64,000 bases of DNA, from positions 1-64,000 of the forward strand of contig NZ_JACOOZ010000009.1 of assembly GCF_014287775.1 (NCBI RefSeq). The letters are read 5' to 3'. This DNA is from Eubacterium_G segne (GTDB lineage Bacteria > Bacillota > Clostridia > Lachnospirales > Lachnospiraceae). Positions 1 through 9,337 of this stretch are shown here, in pieces (within the stretch, counting starts at the first letter, position 1; each line of letters begins with the position of its first letter). The translations under genes and the position numbers were made by a program. The notes beneath the pieces are model-generated. The model made no database searches. It saw only the letters and a program-made list of their open reading frames with translations, and was not told the origin of the DNA.

Positions 1-102
1 AAAGTTGATTTCGTCGTTGACATTATACCAAAAAAGGGAGGTCAATGCTCTTTTTATTGCAAACTCCCTAAAAATAAAGGTTTTATAAAGAAAATAGGGT
101 AG
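1..102 (+). CDS. C-terminal end of an unidentified protein (partial)
   Basis: Frame 1 is open from the first base to a TAG at 100-102 and encodes 33 residues ending in KGFIKKIG. The segment GQCSFYCKLP loosely resembles the last strand of a histidine-kinase ATPase domain, but 33 residues are too few for a call. The next gene starts 39 bases later with its own ribosome binding site (AAGGAGAG), so the two could be cotranscribed. The open frame could also be chance. Confidence 0.4.
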   Translation, partial: KVDFVVDIIPKKGGQCSFYCKLPKNKGFIKKIG

Positions 103-141
103 TAAATTTGACACTACCATAAAACAAGGAGAGATTCGCAT

Positions 142-903
142 ATGGAAAAAGTAATTGAAGTTAGCAATTTAACAAAGGAATACAAGGAAAAAAAGGCGGT
201 TGATAATTTATCCTTTGATGTATACGAAGGGGAAATTTTAGGGCTTTTAGGCCCCAATGGCAGTGGAAAAAGTACAACAATCAATTCTATTTTGGCACTG
301 CTAAAGTATCAGGGAGGCAGTATAAAAATTTTCGGGGAGGAAATGAAACCGGACTCTTATGACATAAAGGCAAAAATAGGTGTAATTTTTCAGGATGTTG
401 CAGTGTTTAACGAATTAAACGTATATGACAACATCAACTATTTTTGTGGCTTGTACATTAAAGATAAAAATACCAGAAAGCAGTATGTGGAAGATGCAAT
501 TAATTTAGTAGGTCTTGGGGAATTTAAAAAATACCTGCCAAAGCAGTTATCAGGAGGTCTTTTAAGGAGACTTAATATTGCCTGCGGAATTGCCCACAAG
601 CCAAAGCTGATTTTTTTAGATGAACCTACAGTTGCCGTTGACCCTCAAAGCAGAAATAATATTTTAGACGGTATTAAAAAGTTAAGGGATAATGGGGCAA
701 CTATTGTTTACACAACTCATTACATGGAAGAAGTAGAAATCCTTTGCGACAGAATTATTATTTTGGACAAAGGAAAAATAATTGCTCAGGGAACAAGTGA
801 AGAATTAAAGAAAGAGGCTAACATAGAAGAGAAGATACAGCGTGTAGGGCCTACATTAAATGATGTATTTTTAAAACTTACAGGAAAGGAATTAAGAGAC
901 TAA
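142..903 (+). CDS. ABC transporter ATP-binding protein (ABC-2 exporter type)
   Basis: A 253-residue ABC ATPase that should power the two permeases encoded directly downstream. Visible motifs are Walker A GPNGSGKST (residues 37-45), the Q-loop glutamine in VIFQDV (about 84), signature LSGGL (about 136-140, with Leu in place of the usual Gln), Walker B LIFLDEPT (about 156-163) and the H-loop histidine in TTHYMEE. The length and single nucleotide-binding domain are usual for ABC-2 exporters of the drug, bacteriocin or lipid type. ATG 142 follows AAGGAGAG at a good distance. The stop overlaps the next start by one base, which points to translational coupling. The substrate cannot be read from the sequence. 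Confidence 0.93.
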   Translation: MEKVIEVSNLTKEYKEKKAVDNLSFDVYEGEILGLLGPNGSGKSTTINSILALLKYQGGSIKIFGEEMKPDSYDIKAKIGVIFQDVAVFNELNVYDNINYFCGLYIKDKNTRKQYVEDAINLVGLGEFKKYLPKQLSGGLLRRLNIACGIAHKPKLIFLDEPTVAVDPQSRNNILDGIKKLRDNGATIVYTTHYMEEVEILCDRIIILDKGKIIAQGTSEELKKEANIEEKIQRVGPTLNDVFLKLTGKELRD

Positions 904-2084
904 TGTTTTTACATAATTTAAAATATACAATTAAAACATTGTTTAAAAATAAAATACTAATCTTCTGGACTTTCGCCTTTCCTATTATTCTTGGAATATT
1001 TTTTAATATGGCATTTTCTAACATAGAAAAAGATGAAAAATTAAAGGTGTTTGACATTGCCGTAGTTAATGACAGCCAGTTTGAAAATCAGAAAATATAT
1101 CAGGAGGCATTAAAAGAACTGTCAGCTGATGACAGCGAGAATAAGCTGTTTAACATTAAATATGTTAAAAAAGAAAAGGCGGATTCACTTTTAGATGATT
1201 CAGATATAGAAGGTTATATTATATTTAAAAACGAAGAGCCACAGGTGGTGGTAAAGAAAAACGGAACATACCAGACTTTAATTAGGTTTGTTGTAACAGA
1301 AATAGGGCAGAACAAGGCTATTATAGAGGATTTAACTAAGAAAACCGTTGAAAATGAAATAGCAAAGGGAAGCACATCATTTGACCCGGAAAAAATTGCC
1401 AAAGACATATTGGAAAAGATAAATAATGGACAGGTCAATATGAAAAATATTTCTGCCTCTAATTTAAGCTATATGCAAATTGAATTTTATACCCTTATAG
1501 CTATGACGTGTATGTATTGTGGAATGTTAGGACTGACGGCAATTAATAACTGTCTGGCGAATATGAGCAGCAAAGGAAAGAGAATTTCAGTTTCACCTAA
1601 TAAGAAAAGCATAATTGTTTTAAGCTCGGCAATAGGCTCGTATCTTGTAAGCATGGTGGGAATTGCTATTTTAATACTGTTTTTAAGATTTGTTCTAAAA
1701 GTTGATTTTGGAGACAATACCCCTCTTGTGATTCTGCTTTCAGCAGTGGGAGATTTGGCAGGCATTTCAATGGGAGTTTTAATTGCTTCGGTATTTAGGG
1801 TGTCAGAGGGAGCAAAAACAGGAATAACCATAGCCATTACTATGTTTTTGTCGGTACTATCAGGTATGATGGGAGTTACTCTCAAGTATGTAATTGACAA
1901 AAACGTGCCGGTTATAAATCTGATTAATCCTAACAATTTAATTACAGACGGATTTTATTCACTGTATTATTACGATACATTAGACAGATATTTAAGGGAT
2001 GTTACATACTTACTGGTATTTGTTGTAATCTGCCTGACAATTTCTTTCATAAGTTTAAGGAGGGAAAAGTATGACAGTATTTAA
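903..2084 (+). CDS. ABC-2 type transporter permease, first subunit
   Basis: A 393-residue membrane protein. It has an N-terminal membrane segment (about residues 18-37), a long hydrophilic probably extracytoplasmic region (about 40-190), and about five hydrophobic segments in the C-terminal half. This is the ABC2_membrane_3 (YhgE/Pip-like exporter) layout. The start overlaps the stop of the ATPase gene by one base, and the 3' end overlaps the next permease by 14 bases, so the three genes form one tight operon. It should form a heterodimeric channel with the following permease. The exported substrate is unknown. Confidence 0.9.
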   Translation: MFLHNLKYTIKTLFKNKILIFWTFAFPIILGIFFNMAFSNIEKDEKLKVFDIAVVNDSQFENQKIYQEALKELSADDSENKLFNIKYVKKEKADSLLDDSDIEGYIIFKNEEPQVVVKKNGTYQTLIRFVVTEIGQNKAIIEDLTKKTVENEIAKGSTSFDPEKIAKDILEKINNGQVNMKNISASNLSYMQIEFYTLIAMTCMYCGMLGLTAINNCLANMSSKGKRISVSPNKKSIIVLSSAIGSYLVSMVGIAILILFLRFVLKVDFGDNTPLVILLSAVGDLAGISMGVLIASVFRVSEGAKTGITIAITMFLSVLSGMMGVTLKYVIDKNVPVINLINPNNLITDGFYSLYYYDTLDRYLRDVTYLLVFVVICLTISFISLRREKYDSI

Positions 2085-3219
2085 AACAATTCTTAAAATT
2101 TTAAATAAATTAAAGGGAATGCTGATTTTATATACGGTAATGTTAGTTGCCATTACAGCCATAAATCAGTCGGCAGGCAACAGCACCACTAATTTTGAAG
2201 AGTCAAAACCGGATATTTTAATTGTAAATAATGACAATAACAACACTGTTACTGAAGGATTTGTAGATTATGTCAGCAAACATTGTAAAATAGCGGGCAT
2301 AGATACAAAGGACAAGGAAAAGATGGATGATGCACTTTTCTACAGAGATGTAAATTTTGTGATTTATATACCAAAAAAATTTGGGGAAGATTTGTTAAAT
2401 GGCAAAAATCCGGAAATTAAATACAAAACAACAGGAGACGAGTATGCATCTTACAGCGAAATGCTGGTGGAAAAATACATAAAGACAGTGCTGGTTTATA
2501 AAGATTACTATAGTGGAAGTGAATTAGTAAGGAAGGTAAATAGTGCTGTGGAAACTGAGGCTAAAGTTACGATTAAAAGTTCTCTTGATACTTCAAAGTT
2601 AGGAAGCATGACCAGTTACTTTAATTTCCTAAATTACGCTCTTTTAGCCGGATGCGTGTATTGCATTAGCATGATTTTAGCCAGTATTAATGAAGAAAAT
2701 GTTAGAAAACGAACCATTATCAGTAGCTTCAGCTACAAAAAATATAATAGAATTGTATTATTTTCAAATGCCATTGTTATTCTGGCAATGTGGGTGTTAT
2801 ATATGATTTTAAGTGCTATTCTCTTTAAAAATTCAATGTTTACATCAAATGGTCTGGCATATGTAATAAATTCTTTTATATTTGCCATATGTAGTCTGAC
2901 AATTGGATTTTTAATAGGAAACATTACTCAAAACAAAAATGCCATAGGCGGCATAGTAAATGTAATTGCTCTTGGAACTTCATTTTTGTGCGGTTGTTTC
3001 GTACCTTTTGAATATATGCCGGACTATGTACTAAAAATAGCCCATGTTCTTCCAACATATTATTTTGTGGAAAACAATGAGTTGATAAAAAGTATGGAAA
3101 CATTGGACTTTAACGGAATAAAACCGTTGCTTATTAATGGTGGGATTGTTATAGGATTTAGTGTGGCATTTATAATTCTGACAAATCTTGTAAGCAGGAA
3201 AAAGCAGGTAGTTGGTTAA
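2071..3219 (+). CDS. ABC-2 type transporter permease, second subunit
   Basis: A 382-residue paralogue of the preceding permease with the same plan: one N-terminal membrane helix, a soluble region to about residue 180, then a cluster of hydrophobic helices. ATG 2071 lies inside the end of the upstream gene and is preceded by AAGGAGGG, which fixes the start and implies coupling. The operon ends here: a branched hairpin with a T-run follows the stop within about 15 bases. The paired permeases suggest a heteromeric ABC-2 exporter. Confidence 0.9.
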   Translation: MTVFKTILKILNKLKGMLILYTVMLVAITAINQSAGNSTTNFEESKPDILIVNNDNNNTVTEGFVDYVSKHCKIAGIDTKDKEKMDDALFYRDVNFVIYIPKKFGEDLLNGKNPEIKYKTTGDEYASYSEMLVEKYIKTVLVYKDYYSGSELVRKVNSAVETEAKVTIKSSLDTSKLGSMTSYFNFLNYALLAGCVYCISMILASINEENVRKRTIISSFSYKKYNRIVLFSNAIVILAMWVLYMILSAILFKNSMFTSNGLAYVINSFIFAICSLTIGFLIGNITQNKNAIGGIVNVIALGTSFLCGCFVPFEYMPDYVLKIAHVLPTYYFVENNELIKSMETLDFNGIKPLLINGGIVIGFSVAFIILTNLVSRKKQVVG

Positions 3220-3231
3220 ATGAAAAAATTT

Positions 3232-3296
3232 AGTGGCAGTGAAAGGACAGTTTCTATCAGGTAGAAATCATTCTTTTGCTGCCACTGTTTTTTTTT
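3232..3296 (+). terminator. Rho-independent terminator of the ABC exporter operon
   Basis: AGTGGCAG (3232-3239) pairs with CTGCCACT (3279-3286) and is followed by a run of T. The loop holds a second small hairpin, TTTCTA/TAGAAA, making the structure branched. Confidence 0.85.
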
Positions 3297-3321
3297 ATCA
3301 ATATAAACTTCGGAAATATAA

Positions 3322-3516
3322 TTATACCTCCGTATTAATATCAATAATAATTTTATTACATCCCCTACATAAATAAGCATCAACATAAGTCTGGGTTAAA
3401 AAACTGGTGAGTTTTACGTTTTTTGAACGACGTTCATTAGATTTCCATTTTAACGCATATCTGTCTTGCTTCAGTTTACCTTCTTCCATTTTAGCATTAC
3501 AATACGGACATTCCAT
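3322..3516 (-). CDS. Small zinc-ribbon protein (DUF6487-like)
   Basis: A 64-residue protein with CPYC near the N-terminus (residues 3-6) and CRGC near the C-terminus, the four-cysteine pattern of a small zinc ribbon. The layout (CPYC, then a MEEG-type segment, a basic middle, CxxC, and a short hydrophobic end) resembles DUF6487 proteins common in Clostridia. GGAGGTGAATAATT precedes the ATG on the minus strand, supporting the start. It is a single gene, divergent from the secreted-protein gene at 3730. Its function is unknown. Confidence 0.7.
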   Translation of the reverse strand: MECPYCNAKMEEGKLKQDRYALKWKSNERRSKNVKLTSFLTQTYVDAYLCRGCNKIIIDINTEV

Positions 3517-3620
3517 AATTATTCACCTCCTGTAGTTTCAAATTATCATAGGAATAAAAAATTACCTTTAATTTATGTTTAAAGAGTACCATTGGAAAAA
3601 TTTATTGTCAATAATAGTCG

Positions 3621-3649
3621 TTGCTTAAAGAAATTCTAGATAATATAAT
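3621..3649 (+). promoter_or_regulatory. Promoter for the CAP-like secreted protein gene
   Basis: TTGCTT (3621-3626), a 17-base spacer and TATAAT (3644-3649) form a good sigma-A type promoter, about 80 bases upstream of ATG 3730. Confidence 0.65.
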
Positions 3650-3729
3650 ATATAAGAGAACTATGGTTGAGGTCAGCAGAAAAGAACCTGAAGTAAAATA
3701 AATAAAAGTTACATAGGAAAGGAAAAGTT

Positions 3730-5943
3730 ATGAAAAATAAGCTTAAGTTAAACGGAATTTTATTAATATTAGCATTATTGGTTGTATGTACAATAACAGC
3801 AGCTAACATGGCTAAGGCAGCAGGAACGGTGGTATATGATTATAACAACACCACATTTGGACAAAGGACCAAAGATGATGTGGCAGCAGAGTATTCAAAG
3901 GCAAAAAATGCAGGGGAGACGTATGGTGACGGGCAGGAATCTACGTATTATTCCACACCGGCATCCATAGAGGCACCATACAATCAGGGAATTTTAACAG
4001 ATGATACATTAGCTTCTATGGAGGCAATGACTAATTTTTACAGATATCTTACAGGGGCAAAGCCTCTTTTGAAAAAATGCGTTCAAAATGAGTCATTGCA
4101 GTATCAGGCTTTAGATAGAAACTTTCAATTTGACCATTATATAAGTAATAGCAGTAAGCCAGATGACATGGATGATGAATTGTGGCAAAAAGGTTTTAAT
4201 CTTGACCATAATATACTTGCCATGTATGCAACTCCTTTCGGTTCAATTACCAGTTGGATGAATGAAGGATATAGTCTGTCAAATGGAACATGGGATACAA
4301 CAGGACACAGAATGGCATTGATTTCACCTCAATATTCAAGTGTCCAGTTTGGATATAGCGGACATGTTTCCATTGGAAAAATATGTGAAAGCAGGAATAC
4401 CGAATACACAGAGCCTTTTTCAGCATTTCCGGCAGCAGGTTATATGCCTGATAATGTTGTGTATCCTGATGAATGTGTATGGTCAACTTATTTAAATAAA
4501 GATTATGTAAAGGTTCAGAACCCAGGGAATGTTTTAATTACGGTAAAGAATCTTACAACAGGAGAAAGCTATATATGTAAATCTTCGGATTCTACCGCTA
4601 GTATATCTACTTCAACTATTGATTTTGTTCAGCCTAAAGATGCAACAAATCATAAATATGTAGATAATTATAGTGTTACCATAACCGGGTTAAAAGATGT
4701 AAAAACAGGCGATGATGCCACAATAAAATATGAAGTGAAATTTTTTGATGTGTCACAGCTGGCACAATCTTATGTAAAGAGTGTATCACCGGAGGGCTTT
4801 TCTAAATTAGTTGTTTATAAGAGTATGAATGATACAGAGAGTCTTAAAAAAATAGCAGCAGTATTACCTAAAAAGGTAAAGATTGTGGCAGACAGTGGCT
4901 TAGAAGCAACAGTTGGTTTAAAGGGTGACTGGGTTTTAGATGAAAAAAATAAATGCTACACAAATGAGGCAAAACCGGAGAATTTGCCGGGAAATATTTC
5001 GGATAAATTAGGTATACTTAAAAAGATTTCAGTAACCTATGAGATATCAGATGACGGATATGATGCCTACAACAGGATTGGCATAAAAGGTACGGTAGCA
5101 GAAGGTAATACTGTAAAAATGTATGTTTACAGAACTATGATGTCTGCGCAGCATAGTAAGATTTTTAAAATTAATAATAAGGGAAATGGAATTTATTCAG
5201 GCATTGAAAAGTTTGACAGATATACATCAAAGGAATTTGATGCAGAGGAGAGTTCCAAAACAGAGTATCCTTATGATTATTATAATTTTGGCCCGTTAAA
5301 GGCTTCAGACAGTGGTGAGTACATTTCCATTTATTATTCTGATGACGAATATTTTAAAGAGGCTTATGTATCTGTATCAATTGTGAACATTAATATAAAG
5401 TCGACAGAAACAACAGAACCGGGAACAACAGAACCGGGAACAACAGAGCCGGGAACGACAGAGCCGGGAACGACAGAACCGGGAACAACAAAACCGGAGC
5501 CGGGAACGACAGAACCGGGAACAACAGAACCGGGAACCACAGAGCCGGGAACAACAAAACCGGAGCCGGGAACGACGGAGCCGGGAACGACGGAACCGGG
5601 AACAACAGAGCCGGGAACCACAGAACCGGGAACAGTGAAACCGACAAACACTAAAAAAGATCAAAAGGTATCAAAATTCAAAAAAAACAAACCAACCTTA
5701 AAAGTTAAGGCGAAGAAGAAAAGAGTAAAACTTCTAATTGGTAAGGTGGTTGGTGCCACAAAATATCAGGTTAGATACAAACAGGGTAAAAAGTGGAAAA
5801 CAAAGTATACCAAGAGCAGAGCTTTGACAATAAAGAAGCTTAAAAGCAAAAAGAAAGTAAAAATTCAGGTAAGAGCTGTGATGGTATATGAAAAAAAGAA
5901 GGTATATGGTTTGTGGGTGAAGAAAAGCGTAAGGGTGAAATAA
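3730..5943 (+). CDS. Secreted CAP-like protein with TTEPG spacer and Fn3-like C-terminal domain
   Basis: A 737-residue exported protein. It has a signal peptide (about residues 1-30) and a CAP/SCP-like domain (about 85-235) recognised by the pattern N-Y-L...H..S...W...TGHR..L..P....FGY. Two beta-rich regions of unknown fold follow, then a TTEPG/KPEPG repeat spacer (about 560-637) and a very basic Fn3-like domain (about 642-737) of the kind found at the end of many Lachnospiraceae surface proteins. No LPXTG motif is present, so cell-wall contact may come from the basic domain. ATG 3730 follows AGGAAAGG. The next gene lies 45 bases downstream and shares the C-terminal domain. The CAP call is moderate because only the GHR core is strong. 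Confidence 0.8.
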   Translation: MKNKLKLNGILLILALLVVCTITAANMAKAAGTVVYDYNNTTFGQRTKDDVAAEYSKAKNAGETYGDGQESTYYSTPASIEAPYNQGILTDDTLASMEAMTNFYRYLTGAKPLLKKCVQNESLQYQALDRNFQFDHYISNSSKPDDMDDELWQKGFNLDHNILAMYATPFGSITSWMNEGYSLSNGTWDTTGHRMALISPQYSSVQFGYSGHVSIGKICESRNTEYTEPFSAFPAAGYMPDNVVYPDECVWSTYLNKDYVKVQNPGNVLITVKNLTTGESYICKSSDSTASISTSTIDFVQPKDATNHKYVDNYSVTITGLKDVKTGDDATIKYEVKFFDVSQLAQSYVKSVSPEGFSKLVVYKSMNDTESLKKIAAVLPKKVKIVADSGLEATVGLKGDWVLDEKNKCYTNEAKPENLPGNISDKLGILKKISVTYEISDDGYDAYNRIGIKGTVAEGNTVKMYVYRTMMSAQHSKIFKINNKGNGIYSGIEKFDRYTSKEFDAEESSKTEYPYDYYNFGPLKASDSGEYISIYYSDDEYFKEAYVSVSIVNINIKSTETTEPGTTEPGTTEPGTTEPGTTEPGTTKPEPGTTEPGTTEPGTTEPGTTKPEPGTTEPGTTEPGTTEPGTTEPGTVKPTNTKKDQKVSKFKKNKPTLKVKAKKKRVKLLIGKVVGATKYQVRYKQGKKWKTKYTKSRALTIKKLKSKKKVKIQVRAVMVYEKKKVYGLWVKKSVRVK
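5406..5640 (+). repeat. 15-bp tandem repeat encoding TTEPG
   Basis: About fifteen units of 15 bases encode TTEPG, with KPEPG interruptions in a regular pattern. This is a typical proline/threonine-rich surface spacer and probably varies in length between strains. Open frames on the opposite strand here are by-products of the repeat. Confidence 0.9.
5667..5943 (+). repeat. First copy of a near-identical 3' segment shared with 8901-9177
   Basis: The last ~280 bases of the gene ending at 5943 match the last ~280 bases of the gene ending at 9177. I count about nine differences over the final 240 bases, roughly 96 percent identity. The upstream parts of the two genes are unrelated, so this is a recently copied or gene-converted C-terminal module. 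Confidence 0.9.
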
Positions 5944-5988
5944 TATAATTGAGCCGGTTATTAATCATTGCAGGTTAAAGGAGCATAT

Positions 5989-8900
5989 ATGAAGAGAGCT
6001 GTAAGTTTATTTTTAATTGTTGTTATGGCATTTTCTATTATACCAAATGGAATTGTATTGGCAGGTAATGATAAAATATCTAATCATGATGTTATAGATA
6101 CAGTGGCTGAAATTGCCACCAGGGATAAATATGATGGAAGGGATTATGGAATAATAACACCGGTTAAGGACCAGGGAAATAGTAACCTTTGCTGGGCATA
6201 TTCATCCATGGCGGTAGCCGAGGCTTCAATACTGAAATCAGGGATTGATAAAACCGTTACTAAGGATACTTTATCACTAAATCCTGTTGCGGCAGCTTAC
6301 AGAGTGTACAAAAGGGAGGCTGATCCGCTGGGAAATACGGGTGGAGATTGGCAGTCGGTGGATTATACCCAAAAGGCGGGGGATCCACTGAAAATTGTTA
6401 AGTTGTGTTCTATGTGGTGGGCTCCCGTTAAAGGAAATGATGCAACGGTTAATCCCTATGAAAATCCTGCATATAGATTTGAAAATGCATTTTATATTCC
6501 GGATAACAGTGGAGATTCTGAACAGTATATAAAATCCGTAAAAGAGGCTATTGCAAAATATGGCGGGGTAACTTTTCAGTACAATAATTTAAGAGAAACA
6601 ACCTATTATAATCCTAAAAATGAAAAAGGTACGGAAATATCACCTCATGCATGCACCATAATTGGTTGGGATGATAATATTCCGGCAGAAAATTTTGTGC
6701 CGGGAGGTGCTAAAAGAAACGGTGGCTGGCTTGTGAAAAACAGTTACAAAAGTCAGGAATATTTCTGGCTTTCCTACGATAATACAAGCTCATGTTCATA
6801 CGCCTTTACTTTTGCACCTAAGGAGAAATACGATTACAATTATTATTATGATGGAGGAATGGATGACTTTGCGTTGCGAAATGATAAGGTAATGGCAAAT
6901 GTTTTTAAGGCGCAAAAGGGTGGAACAAATGGCAAGGACGAATACATTAAAGCTGTAAATGTTGCTGTAAGCGGTGAAAATGTTAAGGTTGAAGTTAAGG
7001 TATATAAAAATATTGACAATCCTTATGGTGGTCAGGAAAATGTTCCTACATCCGGTGGATATGAGGCGGCAACAACTTCTGCAACCTATGAACATGGCGG
7101 ATATGTAACGGTGGAACTGGATTCTCCGGTGAAAGTGGAAAAAGATGAATGGTTTTCCACAGTAGTTAAGGTATCAAATGACAAAGGCGATGCTAAAATC
7201 ATGACATCATACAAAAATTCCAAGGAAATGTCCTATGTTGGAGGTGAAAACAACTGGTCAAATTTAAAAAATTATGTAGGAAGAATTAAGGTATATACAA
7301 AGTTAGAGGACAAACAGCAGGAGCAGTCAAAAACAACAGGGAACTTTACCAATTTAGTTGTAATGGCACGTTTTGATGATGAAGAGGAATTTACCGATAC
7401 ATTGTATCAGGGAACTTCCGTAAGAAAGTTAACGGATAATTCTTATAATACAGGATTTTATAGCGTATCGGATTACTACAGGAATGTGTCCAATAACAAT
7501 TTACAGATAGATAACCTATATTTATTTAATAAGGGCGGTTCCATTAAATTATCTAAAAAGCGTGGCTATTATGCTGAGTATAGTGATGAAAATCCTATAG
7601 GTTACACTAATGAAAGTGAACGTATGCAGCGTATGTATGAACTGAAAGAAGACTGGTCTGAAGCAATAAACAATGCAATTGCTCAGGGCAATAAAATTAC
7701 AAATTATGATGGAACCAAAACATATGGCTTTGATGATTTGGATAAAAACAATGATGGCAAAATAGATGCCATTACAATAATATACAAAAACACAACTCAG
7801 AAAATATCGGTAAGTTGGGCATCACCTTTATGGAATTATAAGGATTATTGGGGAGATGTCACCATTAATACCGGTACAAAAACATTAACAAGCGGATATT
7901 ACGTGCAGCTGACTAATTCCTATGATTATCTTTATAAAAGTAGTGATAATAATCTTATGTTTTCAATAGGTGTTGCAGCTCATGAAATGGGTCATATTCT
8001 TGGATTGAAAGACCTTTATAATTCCACAGGCAGTTCCCCGGTTTACTATATGTCTGCAATGGCAAAACATTTGTCACCATTGCCTCAGTTTATTTCTTTA
8101 AAGGAAAGAGAGGCGAAGGGATGGATTACCGGTGATAATTTAAAGACCATTAAATCAAAGGGAGAGTATACATTAAAGGCATCAGGAACCTTTGGAACAT
8201 CTGATATAGTGGGATATAAATTAAATATAAAAGGTACAAACAAAACTTTATATTTAGAATATAGAAATTTTGGTGAAAACGGAAATAAATATGATTGTCA
8301 GTCAAGGGACTTTTATAAGGCAGACGGAACTAAGTTAAAGGGTTTATCCATTACATCAGGACTGGTATGTTATGTGGCAGACAAAGAAACAAAATTCCCT
8401 AATAATATGAATTGTACTACCTCAAAATGGAATTATGAGGTTTTAGGTGGAGTATACTCCACGAAATCAGACGCCCCGTTAAAAGAAAATCAGGAAATGG
8501 ATATTTATGATAAAATAAATGTACACGTAACGGAAATAAGTGGTGATACATTAAAGTTTGAGATAGATGGAGATTTTGAGGAGGTAGCGGAAGAAACAAG
8601 CAGCCAGCCGGAGACGGAAACAGAGAGTGAAACAGAAACAAGTGGTCAGCCGGAGACGGAAACAGAGAGTGAAACAGCAACAAGTAGCCAACCGGAGACG
8701 GAAACAACCACGGAAAAGGAAAGTGTCTCTGAGTCGTCAACAGTTATAGAGCCGGAAAAAGATACGACGGAACCGGAAACAGTAACGGAGGTAGAACCTA
8801 CTACAACACTAGAGGCACCAAAAGAATCTGTCACAGCGAAACCAGAGCAGACAACTCCTAAAGTTACCATTGAAACAACAACGATTAGAAAAAATCAGAC

Positions 8901-9177
8901 TGTATCAAAGTTCAAAAAAAGAAAACCAACTTTAAAAGTTAAGGCGAAGAAGAAAAGTGTAAAACTTCTAATTGGTAAGATAGTTGGTGCCACAAAATAT
9001 CAGGTTAGATACAAACAGGGTAAAAAGTGGAAAATAAAGTATACCAAGAACAGAGCTCTGACAATAAAGAAGCTTAAAAGCAAAAAGAAAGTAAAAATTC
9101 AGGTAAGAGCCGTGATGGTATATGGAAAAAAGAAGGTATATGGTTTGTGGGTGAAGAAAAGCGTAAGGGTGAAATAG
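5989..9177 (+). CDS. Secreted double protease: papain-like C1 domain plus M6-like metalloprotease domain
   Basis: A protein of about 1062 residues with a signal peptide (1-26). The first domain is papain-like: Gln and catalytic Cys in DQGNSNLCWAYSS (Cys about 68), His in PHACTIIGWDD (about 220) and Asn in GGWLVKNSY (about 251). A second region carries the zinc motif HEMGHILGLKDLY (about 665) in an M6/immune-inhibitor-A-like context, with a preceding DLDKNNDGKIDA Ca-binding-like loop. A Glu/Thr-rich linker and a basic Fn3-like domain close the protein. ATG 5989 is chosen because AAAGGAG sits five bases upstream; an in-frame TTG at 5968 has no ribosome binding site. A strong terminator follows. 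Two peptidase folds of different mechanism in one chain is unusual. Confidence 0.88.
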   Translation: MKRAVSLFLIVVMAFSIIPNGIVLAGNDKISNHDVIDTVAEIATRDKYDGRDYGIITPVKDQGNSNLCWAYSSMAVAEASILKSGIDKTVTKDTLSLNPVAAAYRVYKREADPLGNTGGDWQSVDYTQKAGDPLKIVKLCSMWWAPVKGNDATVNPYENPAYRFENAFYIPDNSGDSEQYIKSVKEAIAKYGGVTFQYNNLRETTYYNPKNEKGTEISPHACTIIGWDDNIPAENFVPGGAKRNGGWLVKNSYKSQEYFWLSYDNTSSCSYAFTFAPKEKYDYNYYYDGGMDDFALRNDKVMANVFKAQKGGTNGKDEYIKAVNVAVSGENVKVEVKVYKNIDNPYGGQENVPTSGGYEAATTSATYEHGGYVTVELDSPVKVEKDEWFSTVVKVSNDKGDAKIMTSYKNSKEMSYVGGENNWSNLKNYVGRIKVYTKLEDKQQEQSKTTGNFTNLVVMARFDDEEEFTDTLYQGTSVRKLTDNSYNTGFYSVSDYYRNVSNNNLQIDNLYLFNKGGSIKLSKKRGYYAEYSDENPIGYTNESERMQRMYELKEDWSEAINNAIAQGNKITNYDGTKTYGFDDLDKNNDGKIDAITIIYKNTTQKISVSWASPLWNYKDYWGDVTINTGTKTLTSGYYVQLTNSYDYLYKSSDNNLMFSIGVAAHEMGHILGLKDLYNSTGSSPVYYMSAMAKHLSPLPQFISLKEREAKGWITGDNLKTIKSKGEYTLKASGTFGTSDIVGYKLNIKGTNKTLYLEYRNFGENGNKYDCQSRDFYKADGTKLKGLSITSGLVCYVADKETKFPNNMNCTTSKWNYEVLGGVYSTKSDAPLKENQEMDIYDKINVHVTEISGDTLKFEIDGDFEEVAEETSSQPETETESETETSGQPETETESETATSSQPETETTTEKESVSESSTVIEPEKDTTEPETVTEVEPTTTLEAPKESVTAKPEQTTPKVTIETTTIRKNQTVSKFKKRKPTLKVKAKKKSVKLLIGKIVGATKYQVRYKQGKKWKIKYTKNRALTIKKLKSKKKVKIQVRAVMVYGKKKVYGLWVKKSVRVK

Positions 9178-9185
9178 GAAGGATA

Positions 9186-9222
9186 GAAAGAACCGGGTAT
9201 TGTTGCCTGGTTCTTTCTTTTT
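9186..9222 (+). terminator. Rho-independent terminator after the double protease
   Basis: GAAAGAACC (9186-9194) pairs with GGTTCTTTC (9209-9217), followed by T residues. Confidence 0.85.
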
Positions 9223-9337
9223 AGAGTTTTTTTGCAACAAAAGGCAATAAAAAAACAAAAAAGCTACTTTTGTGATAAAATACTTTTATACGTTTCTGTA
9301 CGGTGAAAGAATAACAAAATATAAAGGAGTTTTGAAA

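Noticed and set aside
1487..1936. A 149-codon minus-strand frame inside the first ABC permease.
   Set aside because: It is fully contained in a well-supported membrane protein gene, has no domain signature, and is what the complement of hydrophobic codons normally gives.
5364..5664. Three overlapping minus-strand open frames of 85-95 codons rich in VVPGS, RSRLC or FPVL repeats.
   Set aside because: They are mirror frames of the TTEPG-coding 15-bp repeat of the plus-strand secreted protein; 15 is divisible by three, so all frames stay open.
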